Source: Lachnospiraceae bacterium C10 (lineage in GTDB: Bacteria > Bacillota > Clostridia > Lachnospirales > Lachnospiraceae). Taken from it: a DNA stretch of 64,000 bases. The translations under genes were made by a program, and so were the position numbers. How positions within the stretch are numbered: position 1 is the first letter of the stretch; every line of letters starts with the position of its first letter. Below, in pieces: positions 51,606-60,709 of the stretch. Under the pieces are notes generated by a model. That model was not told the DNA's origin and did not search any database. It was given only the letters and a program-made list of their open reading frames with translations. Location of the stretch: assembly GCA_900100095.1 (NCBI GenBank), contig FMTN01000012.1, forward strand, positions 1-64,000. The letters are read 5' to 3'.

Positions 51606-53279
51606 ATGGCGTATAACACAAATACCTATTTCTTATATTTTTTACCAGTTGTGTTTCTGGGATATCAGTTGGTAGGGAAAAAGTTCCGCTGGATGGTGCT
51701 GCTGGCAGCGTCGGCGGTGTTCTTCTGGCTGATCAGCGGGCGCCTGATTGCATGGGCGGCACTGACAACTGTATTGACCTGGGGCGGAGGACTTCTCATT
51801 GAGAAAGTAAAAAAGAGCGCGGTCCCAAAAGCTGCAGGAAAAACGGCTGAAACATCTGGCGAGACGCTTTCGCGGGAAGAGCGAAAAGCAGCCAAACAGA
51901 AGCAGAAAAAGAAGATGAAGCGGGTGCTGACGATTTTTCTGGTAGCGACGGGTGGCATCCTGTTTGGATTAAAGTATATGCAGTTCACGCTGGAAACCAT
52001 TCATAGCGTAATGGAACTCTTTGGTGCAGATGCAGCGGGAATGCAGGCAGGAACTGCCGGTGCCGCAGGAGTTGCAGGAACCGCAGGAGCGACAGGAATT
52101 GCAGGAATGCTTATGGTTCCGATCGGAATCTCCTTCTATACCCTGCAGGCGATTGGTTACCTTTTAGATGTGTACTGGGGAAGATTTGAGGCAGAGAGAA
52201 ACATAGGACATGTGGCGCTGTTTATGATCTTCTTCCCGACTCTGATGGAAGGGCCGATCATGCGATGGACGGATGTTAAGGATATGCTCTTTCGAGGAGA
52301 TGCGATCACCTTTGAAAGTTTTGAGAAAGGAAGTTTTCGAATCCTGCTGGGACTTTTCAAGCGAATGATCATAGCAGACCGGCTGAATATGGCGGTGAAA
52401 ATGATGTATCGCCAGAATGCTGTCTTTACGGGAATCATGGTGGTTGTCATCATGATCACCACTACCATCCAGTTGTACATGGAATTTTCAGGAACCATTG
52501 ATATCTGTATCGGAACGGCAAGGATTCTTAATGTACAGCTGAAGGAGAATTTCAGGCAGCCGTTCTATGCACAGAGTGCAGCAGAGTTCTGGCGAAGATG
52601 GCATATCTCCCTTGGAACCTGGTTTAAGAATTATATCTTCTATCCGGTATCCACCTCTTCTCTTATGAAGAAGTGGAACAAGTTCGGTAGAAAACATTGC
52701 GGAAAATATATTACAACAGTGGTGACCTCTGCCATTGCCCTGTTCCCGGTGTGGATGCTCAACGGACTTTGGCATGGACCGAAGTGGCCATACATTATGT
52801 ACGGCGTGTACTACTTTGTGATTCTCTTGGCAGAGATCATGCTCCAGCCGCTGGGAGAAGCGGTATGGAGCCGGATGCATCTTGATGCGCAGTCAGGTGT
52901 CGTGAGAACCGTACGTACCCTGCGGACCTGGATCATCATCTTTGTGGGAGAAATGCTTTTCCGTGCAAATTCCATGGAACAGTTCTTTACCATGATGAAG
53001 CGTATGGTCACAGGACCGTGGGATGGCGGAATTTTATACGGCAACCTGCCGAATCTTGGAATGGAAGCAGCAGATGCTGTGGTGGCGGCTCTTGGATGTC
53101 TTATCATCTTCTGGCTGGATAAAAGAGCCGAGGAAGATCCGATGCTGTACGAGAACATCAATGAGCATCATTTTGTAGGCAGGGGAGCACTGTACTATGC
53201 CATGATTTTCGCCATTGTTATTTTTGGATCCTACGGAGTGGGATATCAGCCGGCGGATCTGATCTATGCAGGATTCTAA
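51606..53279 (+). CDS. MBOAT family O-acyltransferase (DltB/AlgI-like)
   Basis: 557 aa from ATG 51606 with ACGGAGG upstream. About eleven hydrophobic helices; MVPIGISFYTLQAIGYLLDVYW and the catalytic-His segment MLNGLWHGPKW are MBOAT hallmarks. DltB and AlgI move acyl groups across the membrane onto teichoic acid or polysaccharide. Two insertions are unusual: a basic/Ala-rich loop (residues 65-105) and a Gly-Ala-Thr repeat (about 142-168, GTAGAAGVAGTAGATG). As first gene of an operon with a ligase and carrier protein it is the transferase of a Dlt-like pathway. Confidence 0.9.
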   Translation: MAYNTNTYFLYFLPVVFLGYQLVGKKFRWMVLLAASAVFFWLISGRLIAWAALTTVLTWGGGLLIEKVKKSAVPKAAGKTAETSGETLSREERKAAKQKQKKKMKRVLTIFLVATGGILFGLKYMQFTLETIHSVMELFGADAAGMQAGTAGAAGVAGTAGATGIAGMLMVPIGISFYTLQAIGYLLDVYWGRFEAERNIGHVALFMIFFPTLMEGPIMRWTDVKDMLFRGDAITFESFEKGSFRILLGLFKRMIIADRLNMAVKMMYRQNAVFTGIMVVVIMITTTIQLYMEFSGTIDICIGTARILNVQLKENFRQPFYAQSAAEFWRRWHISLGTWFKNYIFYPVSTSSLMKKWNKFGRKHCGKYITTVVTSAIALFPVWMLNGLWHGPKWPYIMYGVYYFVILLAEIMLQPLGEAVWSRMHLDAQSGVVRTVRTLRTWIIIFVGEMLFRANSMEQFFTMMKRMVTGPWDGGILYGNLPNLGMEAADAVVAALGCLIIFWLDKRAEEDPMLYENINEHHFVGRGALYYAMIFAIVIFGSYGVGYQPADLIYAGF

Positions 53280-53310
53280 GAGAACTCAACAATTCAATCG
53301 GAGAACATAT

Positions 53311-54312
53311 ATGAATAGAAAGAGATTTTTAAAGGTAGGAGCATTTTTGTCCCTGACAGTGGCAACTCTGCTTCTCCCGGGAGTTTTGATGAAGCCGAAG
53401 ACCATGAACCGCTTTCATCTGGATGCAGGAAGAGCGGGTGTGTTTTCGAGAATCAAGCTGGAGCCGAGGAACAGCATTGATGTGGTGGTGCTTGGGGACA
53501 GCGAGAGCTATTCCTCCTTTTCCCCGATGCAGCTGTGGAAGGATTACGGCTATACCTCCTATGTGGCAGGCGTGCCGGGGGCGAAGATCGGAGAGAATCT
53601 GGATGTGCTGCGCACTGTGTTAAAAAGGCAGCAGCCCAAGGTGGTTATGCTGGAGACCAATAACCTTTTCCGTTACCAGCCGCCAGCAAGCGTGGAGCAG
53701 GGAACAACGAAAAAGATATACCAGATGTTACCGCTGCTGAAGTATCACAGCGCCTGGAAGTCCCCGCTTTTGATGGCGAGGGGCGTACTGTTCCAGGGAT
53801 TTAATATCAACGGAGGCGTCAAGCCGTATAAGGGCGGACGCTACATGTACCCGTCCAAAGAGAAGGAAAAAATCGAGGCGACAAACCGGAAATGTTTCGA
53901 AGAGATCGCAAGACTGTGTCAGAAAAAGAAGATACAGCTGATGTTATACTCAGCTCCTTCACCGAGAAATTATAACTATAAGAAGCATAACGCGCTGGAG
54001 GAGCTGGCAAGGGAACATCATCTTCCTTATGTGGATCTGAATGTGAAAGCGAGTCGGCTGGAGATCGACTGGAGATCGGACACCAGAGACAGGGGCGACC
54101 ATTTGAATCTGTCGGGAGCAAGGAAGGCAACGGAGTTTTTGGGATATTATCTCAACAGGAGAATGCCGCTAACCTGCCGATGGAATGATAAGATTTCCAA
54201 ACGATGGAACATGATGTTGAAAGACTATAACAGGAGAGAACGGCGGGTGCAGTTCTCAATCTGGCGAAAAGTGGATGACTGGGAAGAGGAAGTGGATAAT
54301 GAACTATTTTGA
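53311..54312 (+). CDS. SGNH-fold DltD/AlgX-like protein
   Basis: 333 aa from ATG 53311 (CGGAG upstream). An N-terminal membrane helix (residues 8-27) precedes an extracellular domain. VVVLGDSESYSSFSP provides the SGNH block I Ser (GDSES), and DRGDHLNLSGARK near the end supplies the Asp-X-X-His block. DltD-type proteins act outside with MBOAT partners to hand acyl groups to the final polymer. The C-terminus is basic and overlaps the ligase gene by 14 bp. Confidence 0.82.
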   Translation: MNRKRFLKVGAFLSLTVATLLLPGVLMKPKTMNRFHLDAGRAGVFSRIKLEPRNSIDVVVLGDSESYSSFSPMQLWKDYGYTSYVAGVPGAKIGENLDVLRTVLKRQQPKVVMLETNNLFRYQPPASVEQGTTKKIYQMLPLLKYHSAWKSPLLMARGVLFQGFNINGGVKPYKGGRYMYPSKEKEKIEATNRKCFEEIARLCQKKKIQLMLYSAPSPRNYNYKKHNALEELAREHHLPYVDLNVKASRLEIDWRSDTRDRGDHLNLSGARKATEFLGYYLNRRMPLTCRWNDKISKRWNMMLKDYNRRERRVQFSIWRKVDDWEEEVDNELF

Positions 54313-55852
54313 GATTACAACATTGGATAAATTGGAACAGACAGCGAAAAGCCATCCGGACAGCGTGGCGGTGAAGGATCCCAAGGGAGAACTGACATGG
54401 CAGCAGCTACAAAAGAAGGCGTATGGCATCGGCGGATACTTAAACCGGCTGATTGAGCAACCGGTGGCTTTTCGCGGTGGCACTCCGGTGGCAATCCTTG
54501 CGGATAAGAGCTGTGATTTGTGGGCAACGATGCTTGGCGTAACCTACAGCGGCGGCTTCTACGTTATCTTAAACCCTCAGCAGCCGGCGGAAAGACTGCA
54601 TAAGATTTTAGAGGTATTGCAGCCGGCGCTGGTGCTCTACGAGAAGGCCTATGCCTCTGTCATGGAAGAGACAGAATACAGAGGGAAAAAGGAAGAGCTG
54701 GAAGAGGTGCTCGAACAGGCCGAACGGACAAGAGGAAACTGTTTTGATATGGATGTCATCCGGGATGGCATCGGAAGAGATACACCACTCTATGGAATCT
54801 TTACCTCTGGATCAACGGGAGTACCGAAGTGTGTCCTGGTCAGTCATGGGGCTGTCGTTGATTTCATCGGGCATTTCACAGAAATCTTTGGATTTACAAA
54901 AGAAGATGTCATTGCCAACCAGGCGCCATTTGATTTCGACGTATCGGTGAAGGATCTCTACAGCGGAATCATGACCGGAGCGAAAACAGTATTGATTCCA
55001 AGAGAATATTTTTCACAGCCGGCGAAGTTGATGGACTACTTATGTGATGAGCATGTGACGAGCCTGACCTGGGCTGTGTCCGCTCTGTGCCTTATATCCG
55101 GCCTGAAGGGCTTCGACTACCGCGTGCCAAAGGACGTAAAGCGCGTCATGTTCAGCGGCGAGGTCATGCCGATCCGCCAGCTGGGAATCTGGCAGAAGAA
55201 TCTGCCGAAGGCAGAATTTGTCAATCTGTACGGCCCGTCGGAGATTACCTGTAACTGTACCTACTACAGAATTAAAAGGACCTTCGAAAAGGATGAGGCC
55301 CTGCCACTGGGAGAGGTGTTCCCGGGCAGAGAAGTGATTCTTTTAAACGAAGACGGGAAAAGAGTCATAGAGAAAAATGCAAGCGGAGAGATCTGTGTCA
55401 TGGGAGAATCCCTGGCGATCGGATACTATCATAATCCGGAACAGACCGAAGAGCATTTTGTGGAGTATAAAAGAGAAGATAACAGCATCTGCCGCATGTA
55501 TAAGACCGGAGATGTGGGTCGCATTGGAGAAGATGGACAGCTGTATTTTGCCGGACGCAAGGATTTCCAGATCAAGCACATGGGACACCGGATTGAGCTG
55601 GAGGAAATCGAGCGGGGCATCAATGCCAATGAGGATGTGACAAGGAGCTGCTGTTCCTATGACCAGAAGAGATCCAGAATCTATGCATACTACACGGGAA
55701 TTGTGGATGAGAAGAAACTGCATCGCTGGTTAAAAGAGAAACTGCCGCTTTACATGGTACCGAACCGCTTTGTTCATGTGAAAGCCTTTGAATTGAACAA
55801 GAACGGCAAGATCGACCGGAAGGTACTGCATACGTTGGAGGTGTTGGAATGA
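54299..55852 (+). CDS. AMP-forming amino acid/acyl ligase (DltA-like adenylation enzyme)
   Basis: 517 aa from ATG 54299 (GGAAG upstream). Core motifs: A3 YGIFTSGSTGVPKCVLVSHG, A5 NLYGPSEITCNC, A7 YKTGDVGR and A10 NKNGKIDRK, so it is a complete adenylation enzyme. It would activate a carboxylic or amino acid with ATP and load it on the carrier protein encoded at 57111. DltA is its closest functional analogue, but substrate identity cannot be read by eye, and the neighbouring decarboxylase argues against simple D-alanine. Confidence 0.88.
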   Translation: MNYFEITTLDKLEQTAKSHPDSVAVKDPKGELTWQQLQKKAYGIGGYLNRLIEQPVAFRGGTPVAILADKSCDLWATMLGVTYSGGFYVILNPQQPAERLHKILEVLQPALVLYEKAYASVMEETEYRGKKEELEEVLEQAERTRGNCFDMDVIRDGIGRDTPLYGIFTSGSTGVPKCVLVSHGAVVDFIGHFTEIFGFTKEDVIANQAPFDFDVSVKDLYSGIMTGAKTVLIPREYFSQPAKLMDYLCDEHVTSLTWAVSALCLISGLKGFDYRVPKDVKRVMFSGEVMPIRQLGIWQKNLPKAEFVNLYGPSEITCNCTYYRIKRTFEKDEALPLGEVFPGREVILLNEDGKRVIEKNASGEICVMGESLAIGYYHNPEQTEEHFVEYKREDNSICRMYKTGDVGRIGEDGQLYFAGRKDFQIKHMGHRIELEEIERGINANEDVTRSCCSYDQKRSRIYAYYTGIVDEKKLHRWLKEKLPLYMVPNRFVHVKAFELNKNGKIDRKVLHTLEVLE

Positions 55853-57048
55853 AAGATATAAGATCGGTTGCAAGGGAGGCGCAACAGAGGAGCGAAAGTC
55901 CCTGCTATATTTTTGATATCGACGGGTTTCATAAGCAGTATGACTATATCAAAGGGATGCTCGGGGAGAAGATACATGTGAACTACTGCATGAAGACCAA
56001 CCCCTTCTTAGTGGAGGAGGCGCTTTGGCAGACGGACCGGATCGAAGTATGTTCCTACGGGGAGTTTTTGATCTGTAAGTCCCTTCAGATTCCGGCAAAG
56101 AAGCTTCTGATATCCGGAGTTTTAAAGAAAAAAGAGGAGATACGGGAGATCGTAGCCTATGGAAGAGATGAGGCAATCTATACGGCGGAGTCACCACTGC
56201 AGCTTCAATACCTCCAGTTGTACGGAGAGAGCAATGGGATAAATCTTTTTGTATATCTTCGCCTCAGTAGTGGCAACCAGTTTGGAATGGACGAGGACAC
56301 CCTCGTGGGATGTCTGAAGGAATGGGAGAAGTATCCGAACCTTTTATTTTACGGCATCCACTATTTTTCCGGAACACAAAAGCATAAGCTGAAAACCTAT
56401 GAAAAAGAGATTCGCATCCTGGATGAAGTGATCGGACGTATTAAGGAAGATACAGCCTTTGAAGTGAAGCATTTGGAGTACGGCAGCGGATTCGGCGTCT
56501 CCTATTTCAAGTATCAGCTTCAGACGATGACAGGAGAGGAGCAGTTGCAGGCCTTCTGTCATATTTTACAGGGAATGGAGTATAAGGGAGAGATTTCCAT
56601 CGAAATGGGAAGGGCTTTAGCATATAACTGCGGATATTATGTAACACAGGTGTGTGACCTTAAGACAAGTGGCGACAAGAACTACTGCATTGTGGACGGA
56701 GGCATTCACCAGATCCACTATGACGGACAGATTCGGGGAATGTATCAGCCCCTTGTCACTGTGGCAGGAGAGCAGAAGGGAGAGGAAAAATCCTACACTG
56801 TCTGCGGAAGTCTGTGCACTGTCAATGATGTTCTGATGGCGGATCTGACCTGTAAGGAATTATCCCTTGGAGACCTTCTGGTGTTTGAACGGGTGGGAGC
56901 CTACTCGGTATATGAGGGAATGAGCCTGTTCTTAAGTCACGAGTTACCGGCCATCTATTCCTATTCCGGGGAAAAGGGACTGTGTCAGATGCGAAAGCGG
57001 ATGGAAAGCTATCCAATTAACACACCCTTTCAGGTCAATATAAAGTGA
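55849..57048 (+). CDS. PLP fold-type III decarboxylase (DapDC/ODC-like)
   Basis: 399 aa, start ATG 55849 overlapping the ligase stop. The PLP lysine is Lys49 in NYCMKTNP. Later motifs are HYFSGTQ, EYGSGFGVSY, EMGRALAYNCG (252-255 replaces the EPGR of diaminopimelate decarboxylase), VCGSLCTVNDVL (Cys319/Cys323) and GAYSVYEGMS. The fold also includes alanine racemase, but this layout is that of amino-acid decarboxylases. Its place between a ligase and an acyl carrier protein recalls BtrK, which decarboxylates a carrier-bound glutamate in butirosin synthesis, and the decarboxylase/ligase/carrier set of exosortase loci. Carrier-bound substrate is inference. Confidence 0.82.
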   Translation: MKDIRSVAREAQQRSESPCYIFDIDGFHKQYDYIKGMLGEKIHVNYCMKTNPFLVEEALWQTDRIEVCSYGEFLICKSLQIPAKKLLISGVLKKKEEIREIVAYGRDEAIYTAESPLQLQYLQLYGESNGINLFVYLRLSSGNQFGMDEDTLVGCLKEWEKYPNLLFYGIHYFSGTQKHKLKTYEKEIRILDEVIGRIKEDTAFEVKHLEYGSGFGVSYFKYQLQTMTGEEQLQAFCHILQGMEYKGEISIEMGRALAYNCGYYVTQVCDLKTSGDKNYCIVDGGIHQIHYDGQIRGMYQPLVTVAGEQKGEEKSYTVCGSLCTVNDVLMADLTCKELSLGDLLVFERVGAYSVYEGMSLFLSHELPAIYSYSGEKGLCQMRKRMESYPINTPFQVNIK

Positions 57049-57110
57049 CAACAAAGGGCCCTTGGTGTAAAAGTAGAGGAAAAGAGTCAAAAAGAAAGGA
57101 AAAACTTAAA

Positions 57111-57332
57111 ATGGAACAGATTATAATGATATTAGAGGATATTGATGATAGTATTGATTACAGAAAGGAAAAGAAGCTGATCGACGATCATCTTCTCGAT
57201 TCCTTTGGAATCATTTCTCTGGTAGGAGAACTTGAGGAGGAATTTGACATCACCATTGATGCCTCCGAAATGATTCCTGAGAACTTTAATTCTGCCGAGG
57301 CACTCTGGGCCATGGTGCAGAGACTGATGTAA
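57111..57332 (+). CDS. Acyl/peptidyl carrier protein (DltC-like)
   Basis: 73 aa from ATG 57111 with AAAGGAAAAA upstream. Acidic four-helix carrier domain; Ser31 in LLDSFGIISL is the phosphopantetheine site. DltC and other carriers are 75-85 aa. It would receive the activated acid from the ligase and present it to the MBOAT protein. It lies 62 bp after the decarboxylase gene. Confidence 0.9.
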   Translation: MEQIIMILEDIDDSIDYRKEKKLIDDHLLDSFGIISLVGELEEEFDITIDASEMIPENFNSAEALWAMVQRLM

Positions 57333-57349
57333 GTGTTACAGGAGATGTT

Positions 57350-58045
57350 ATGGGAAATTACCGTATTTTAATTGCGGAAGATGATGTGGATATTATTGGG
57401 GTGCTGCGCCTCTATCTTGAGAATGAGGGATATGAGGTGCTGGCAGCGCCCGATGGAGAGAAGGCCTACGAGATCCTACAGAAGGAAAAGGTGGATCTGG
57501 GCCTTTTTGACATTATGATGCCGAAGATGGATGGCTATAAACTCATCCGCAAGGTCAGAGAATTTTCAAATATTCCGGTGATCATCATTTCAGCGAAGCG
57601 GGAGGATTCCGACCGCATCATAGGACTGGATATCGGGGCGGATGATTATCTTACCAAGCCCTTCAATCCGCTGGAAGTGGTGGCAAGGGTGCGCTCCTCC
57701 CTGCGCAGGTATTACGACTTGAATCCATCGGTACAGCCGGAAGGCAGAGAGCTTTCTTTTGGTGACCTTCGCATCGATCAGGAGAAGATGATTCTGTATA
57801 AGGGAGAGGAGGAGATATCGGTGACTCCCACCGAGCTTCGTATCCTGATGCTTCTTATGAAGAATCCGGGAAGGGTCTATACGAAGGTGCAGATTGCCGA
57901 GAATCTCAGCGGCGAATATTTTCTGAGTGAAGAGAATACGGTTATGGTACATATATCCAATCTCCGGAATAAGATTGAAGAGGATCCGAAGAATCCGAAC
58001 TATCTTGTGACAGTCCGCGGGCTGGGTTATAAGATGGGGAAATAG
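57350..58045 (+). CDS. OmpR/PhoB family response regulator
   Basis: 231 aa from ATG 57350, 17 bp after the carrier protein. Receiver Asp54 in LFDIMMPKMDG, ISAKRED switch region and LTKPFNPLE. The winged helix at 130-228 contains TPTELRILMLLMKNPGRVYTK and VRGLGYKMG. Being last but one in the Dlt-like operon, it probably controls this operon through the 10-bp repeats at 51521. Confidence 0.93.
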   Translation: MGNYRILIAEDDVDIIGVLRLYLENEGYEVLAAPDGEKAYEILQKEKVDLGLFDIMMPKMDGYKLIRKVREFSNIPVIIISAKREDSDRIIGLDIGADDYLTKPFNPLEVVARVRSSLRRYYDLNPSVQPEGRELSFGDLRIDQEKMILYKGEEEISVTPTELRILMLLMKNPGRVYTKVQIAENLSGEYFLSEENTVMVHISNLRNKIEEDPKNPNYLVTVRGLGYKMGK

Positions 58046-58047
58046 TA

Positions 58048-59691
58048 GTGAACAGTGAAAATATACAGGATAAGAAATCATTATATCTATATGTGGTAGG
58101 CGGCTTCATAACGCTGGTGGTTGTAATCCTTCTGTGCTTTGGCCTGCTTCTTGGGGTGAATTACTTTTTGGGAGAGTATACCTATGTTTATGATAACGGT
58201 GTGTCCCTGAAGCGGCAGATCAAAGCCGGAGCCTATATTCAAAGTGACGATGAAGGCTTCTATGAGGATTACTATCGCCTGTCCCCGGGAAAGAGCCTTG
58301 GAAAGCGCGGATACTTCGAGATCCTTGATGAGACAGGGCAGGTCATCTATTGCAATAATCCAAAGGTGAAGACAAAGGATTACACCGCCTACCAGCTTGC
58401 GTATATGCCAAAGCTTCGTCAGCGAAACTACTTTAATATTCTGCAGTTAAAGGCGAAAGGCGGGAAAAAGTACAGCCTGATTAATTTCATCATAAGTCCG
58501 ATTCCGGGAAAGGAGGATGAGAACCGTATTATGGTTCTCGACAGTCATCGTAAGATTGTGTACAGTAACTTCCGCCGGATCAATACCGTGGTATCGAAGG
58601 AGGAGCTGGACTATTTAAAGAAACTCTCTGATCTGGGCGGGGAGGAAGACGGCATGCTGTCCCAGAAGTACCGGTTTAAGAATCATTATGACCAGGTGAG
58701 GTATCTGGTGGTGCATTACGAGGATCCGGATTTTGCCTACGTCCGGTCGGTGCAGAGAGTCCAGCGTTGTACGGTGGTCATCTTCATTGGCCTTATTGTG
58801 CTGGCGGTACTGGCCCTTGGATTTGTACTGTCCTCCCGTATGAAAAAGTCCCTGGATCTTCTCCGCGAGGCCATGAATGATTTCGCAGAAGGTAAAAGGC
58901 GGCAGATCGATTATAACTTTAGGACAGCAGACTTTGACCGGGTGGCACAGACCTTCAATCTCATGGAGCGAAAGCTTCAGGAGAGTGAGCGGGAGCAGGA
59001 GATGTTGCAGCAGCAGAAGCAGAAGATGCTTGCGGATATCTCCCATGATTTAAAGACACCGATTACGGTGATCACAGGCTATGTGGATGCTATTCGGGAC
59101 GGGATCGTGCCGGAGGGGGAGCAGATGCGCTACCTGGACATCGTAAGCCGCAAGGCCTCTCTGTTGTCGGAGCTTATCAATTCCTTTAACGACTACAGTA
59201 GACTCGAGCATCCGGAATATGAACTTTCCTGCGAAGAGGATGACTTCTGTGAATATGTCCGGGAGTATGCAGCAGGCAAGTATCAGGAACTTGCTGTTGC
59301 CGGTTTTTCTCTTGAGGCTGAGATTCCGGAAGAGAAGATGATGTTCTCCTTTGATCACTTATTGATGCGAAGAGCCTTTGAAAATATCTTTTCCAACGCG
59401 ATCCGGTACTGCCCGAAGGGGAGCGGGATTGCCATTCTTCTTTTAAAGTGGGAAGGACAGCTGCTCCTTCGCATCGCAGATGATGGACCGGGGATTCCAA
59501 AGGAGATCCGGGAAAGTGTCTTTGAACCCTTTGTGGTGGCAGAGACCGCAAGGACAACTGGACAGGGTAGCGGCCTTGGCCTTTCCATTTCCAAGAAGAT
59601 CGTGGAGCTTCATAAGGGAAGTATCCGCATTCTCTCTCCCGAGGAATGGGAGAAGGGAACCTGCTATGAGATCCGTTTTCCTCTTTCTTGA
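58048..59691 (+). CDS. Sensor histidine kinase with extracytoplasmic domain
   Basis: 547 aa from GTG 58048, two bases after the regulator stop. Membrane helices at about 12-37 and 245-270 enclose a sensor domain of about 205 residues. HAMP-like linker, then H-box ADISHDLKTPITVI with His333. N-box RRAFENIFSNAIRYC, G1 RIADDGPGIP and G2 GSGLGLSISKKIVELH follow. It is likely to sense envelope stress or cationic peptides, by analogy with other dlt-linked systems; this is inference. Confidence 0.92.
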   Translation: MNSENIQDKKSLYLYVVGGFITLVVVILLCFGLLLGVNYFLGEYTYVYDNGVSLKRQIKAGAYIQSDDEGFYEDYYRLSPGKSLGKRGYFEILDETGQVIYCNNPKVKTKDYTAYQLAYMPKLRQRNYFNILQLKAKGGKKYSLINFIISPIPGKEDENRIMVLDSHRKIVYSNFRRINTVVSKEELDYLKKLSDLGGEEDGMLSQKYRFKNHYDQVRYLVVHYEDPDFAYVRSVQRVQRCTVVIFIGLIVLAVLALGFVLSSRMKKSLDLLREAMNDFAEGKRRQIDYNFRTADFDRVAQTFNLMERKLQESEREQEMLQQQKQKMLADISHDLKTPITVITGYVDAIRDGIVPEGEQMRYLDIVSRKASLLSELINSFNDYSRLEHPEYELSCEEDDFCEYVREYAAGKYQELAVAGFSLEAEIPEEKMMFSFDHLLMRRAFENIFSNAIRYCPKGSGIAILLLKWEGQLLLRIADDGPGIPKEIRESVFEPFVVAETARTTGQGSGLGLSISKKIVELHKGSIRILSPEEWEKGTCYEIRFPLS

Positions 59692-59703
59692 TAAGATTAT
59701 ACC

Positions 59704-59732
59704 TTTACATCGAAGGTGAGATGGGCTATACT
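59704..59732 (+). promoter_or_regulatory. Promoter of the pantothenate operon
   Basis: TTTACA (59704-59709), 17-bp spacer, TATACT (59727-59732). It gives a leader of about 120 nt before the first start codon. Confidence 0.55.
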
Positions 59733-59738
59733 CCTTGT

Positions 59739-59853
59739 TTGGATGGTATTCGAAAGAAACTGTACCGAATTTCATAGGAGCTGATGCAAAGACCGTAAAA
59801 GGGACATCGCGACGTACCATGGACCCACTGGGCTGTGAGAGGAATACGGAGGT
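59739..59853 (+). promoter_or_regulatory. Leader of the pantothenate operon, possible RNA structure
   Basis: GTATTC (59746-59751) can pair with GAATAC (59842-59847), which touches the GGAGGT ribosome site (59848-59853); GGTA (59745-59748) can alternatively pair with TACC near 59763. The length and place would suit a structured leader such as the pan motif known upstream of pan genes, but I cannot confirm that consensus by eye. Confidence 0.3.
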
Positions 59854-59860
59854 GATGGGA

Positions 59861-60709
59861 TTGCAAAGGATTGGCTTTATAGGTGCCGGTAAGGTAGGAC
59901 GTGCCCTTGGCATGTACCTGAGTGAACATGGCAGAACTGTAAACGGCTATTACAGCCGAAGCATTCATTCCGCGCAAAGTGCAGCAGCATGTATAGGCGC
60001 AACATATTACGAAAATCTTAAGGATATCGCAAATTGTAGCGATGTCCTTTTTTTGACGGTTCCGGACCGTGCCATTGGCCCGGTCTGGGATCAGCTCGTC
60101 TTATTGCAGGAGCGGCAGGAGATTTCCCTAAAGGGGAAGACGGTCCTGCACTGCAGTGGTTCGTTATCTTCGGACATCTTTTCGAATCTACAGGAGAGCG
60201 GAGCCAAAGGCTACTCTCTTCATCCGATTCTGGCAGTATCGGATCCTGACATTGCCAGAGAACAATTCCCGACATGCATTTTTACATTGGAAGGCGAAGC
60301 CGGTGAACACCGACAGGCACTGCTCGACGACCTTAGACAGGCAGGCCTTACGGTGGCACCGATTTCCAAAGAGAAAAAGGTTCGCTATCACGGTGCCTGT
60401 GTTATGGCAAGCAATCTGGTGAACGCACTTCTTGCGGCATCCCAGCAGATGCTTTCAGGCTGCGGTCTTGATGAGGAGCTGTGTAAAAGAGCTTTAACGC
60501 CACTTTTCCTTGGAAATGCCAATGCTGCAGCGACCAGGGGACCGATGGAAAGTCTCACCGGCCCGATTCAAAGGGGCGATATGGTGACGGTGCAAAAGCA
60601 TGTGGAGGAATTGTCAAAGAAAGAGGACGACGGGGATCTGCTTTGTATCTACAACGCGTTGTCACAATATTTGTTACATAAAAAAGGAGAAAAGGGTAAT
60701 GAAAGATAA
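59861..60709 (+). CDS. Rossmann/DUF2520 protein, probable PanG-type ketopantoate reductase
   Basis: 282 aa from TTG 59861, which has GGAGGT seven bases upstream; the nearby ATG at 59855 is only one base from it and ATG 59819 has none. The N-terminal [18 protein letters not shown] is a dinucleotide loop; [10 protein letters not shown] and [11 protein letters not shown] are typical of the DUF2520 group, with a helical C-terminal domain. It leads panB, panC and panD, and no PanE is seen here, so I infer that it supplies the ketopantoate-to-pantoate step, as PanG does in some other bacteria. Confidence 0.75.
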   Translation: MQRIGFIGAGKVGRALGMYLSEHGRTVNGYYSRSIHSAQSAAACIGATYYENLKDIANCSDVLFLTVPDRAIGPVWDQLVLLQERQEISLKGKTVLHCSGSLSSDIFSNLQESGAKGYSLHPILAVSDPDIAREQFPTCIFTLEGEAGEHRQALLDDLRQAGLTVAPISKEKKVRYHGACVMASNLVNALLAASQQMLSGCGLDEELCKRALTPLFLGNANAAATRGPMESLTGPIQRGDMVTVQKHVEELSKKEDDGDLLCIYNALSQYLLHKKGEKGNER

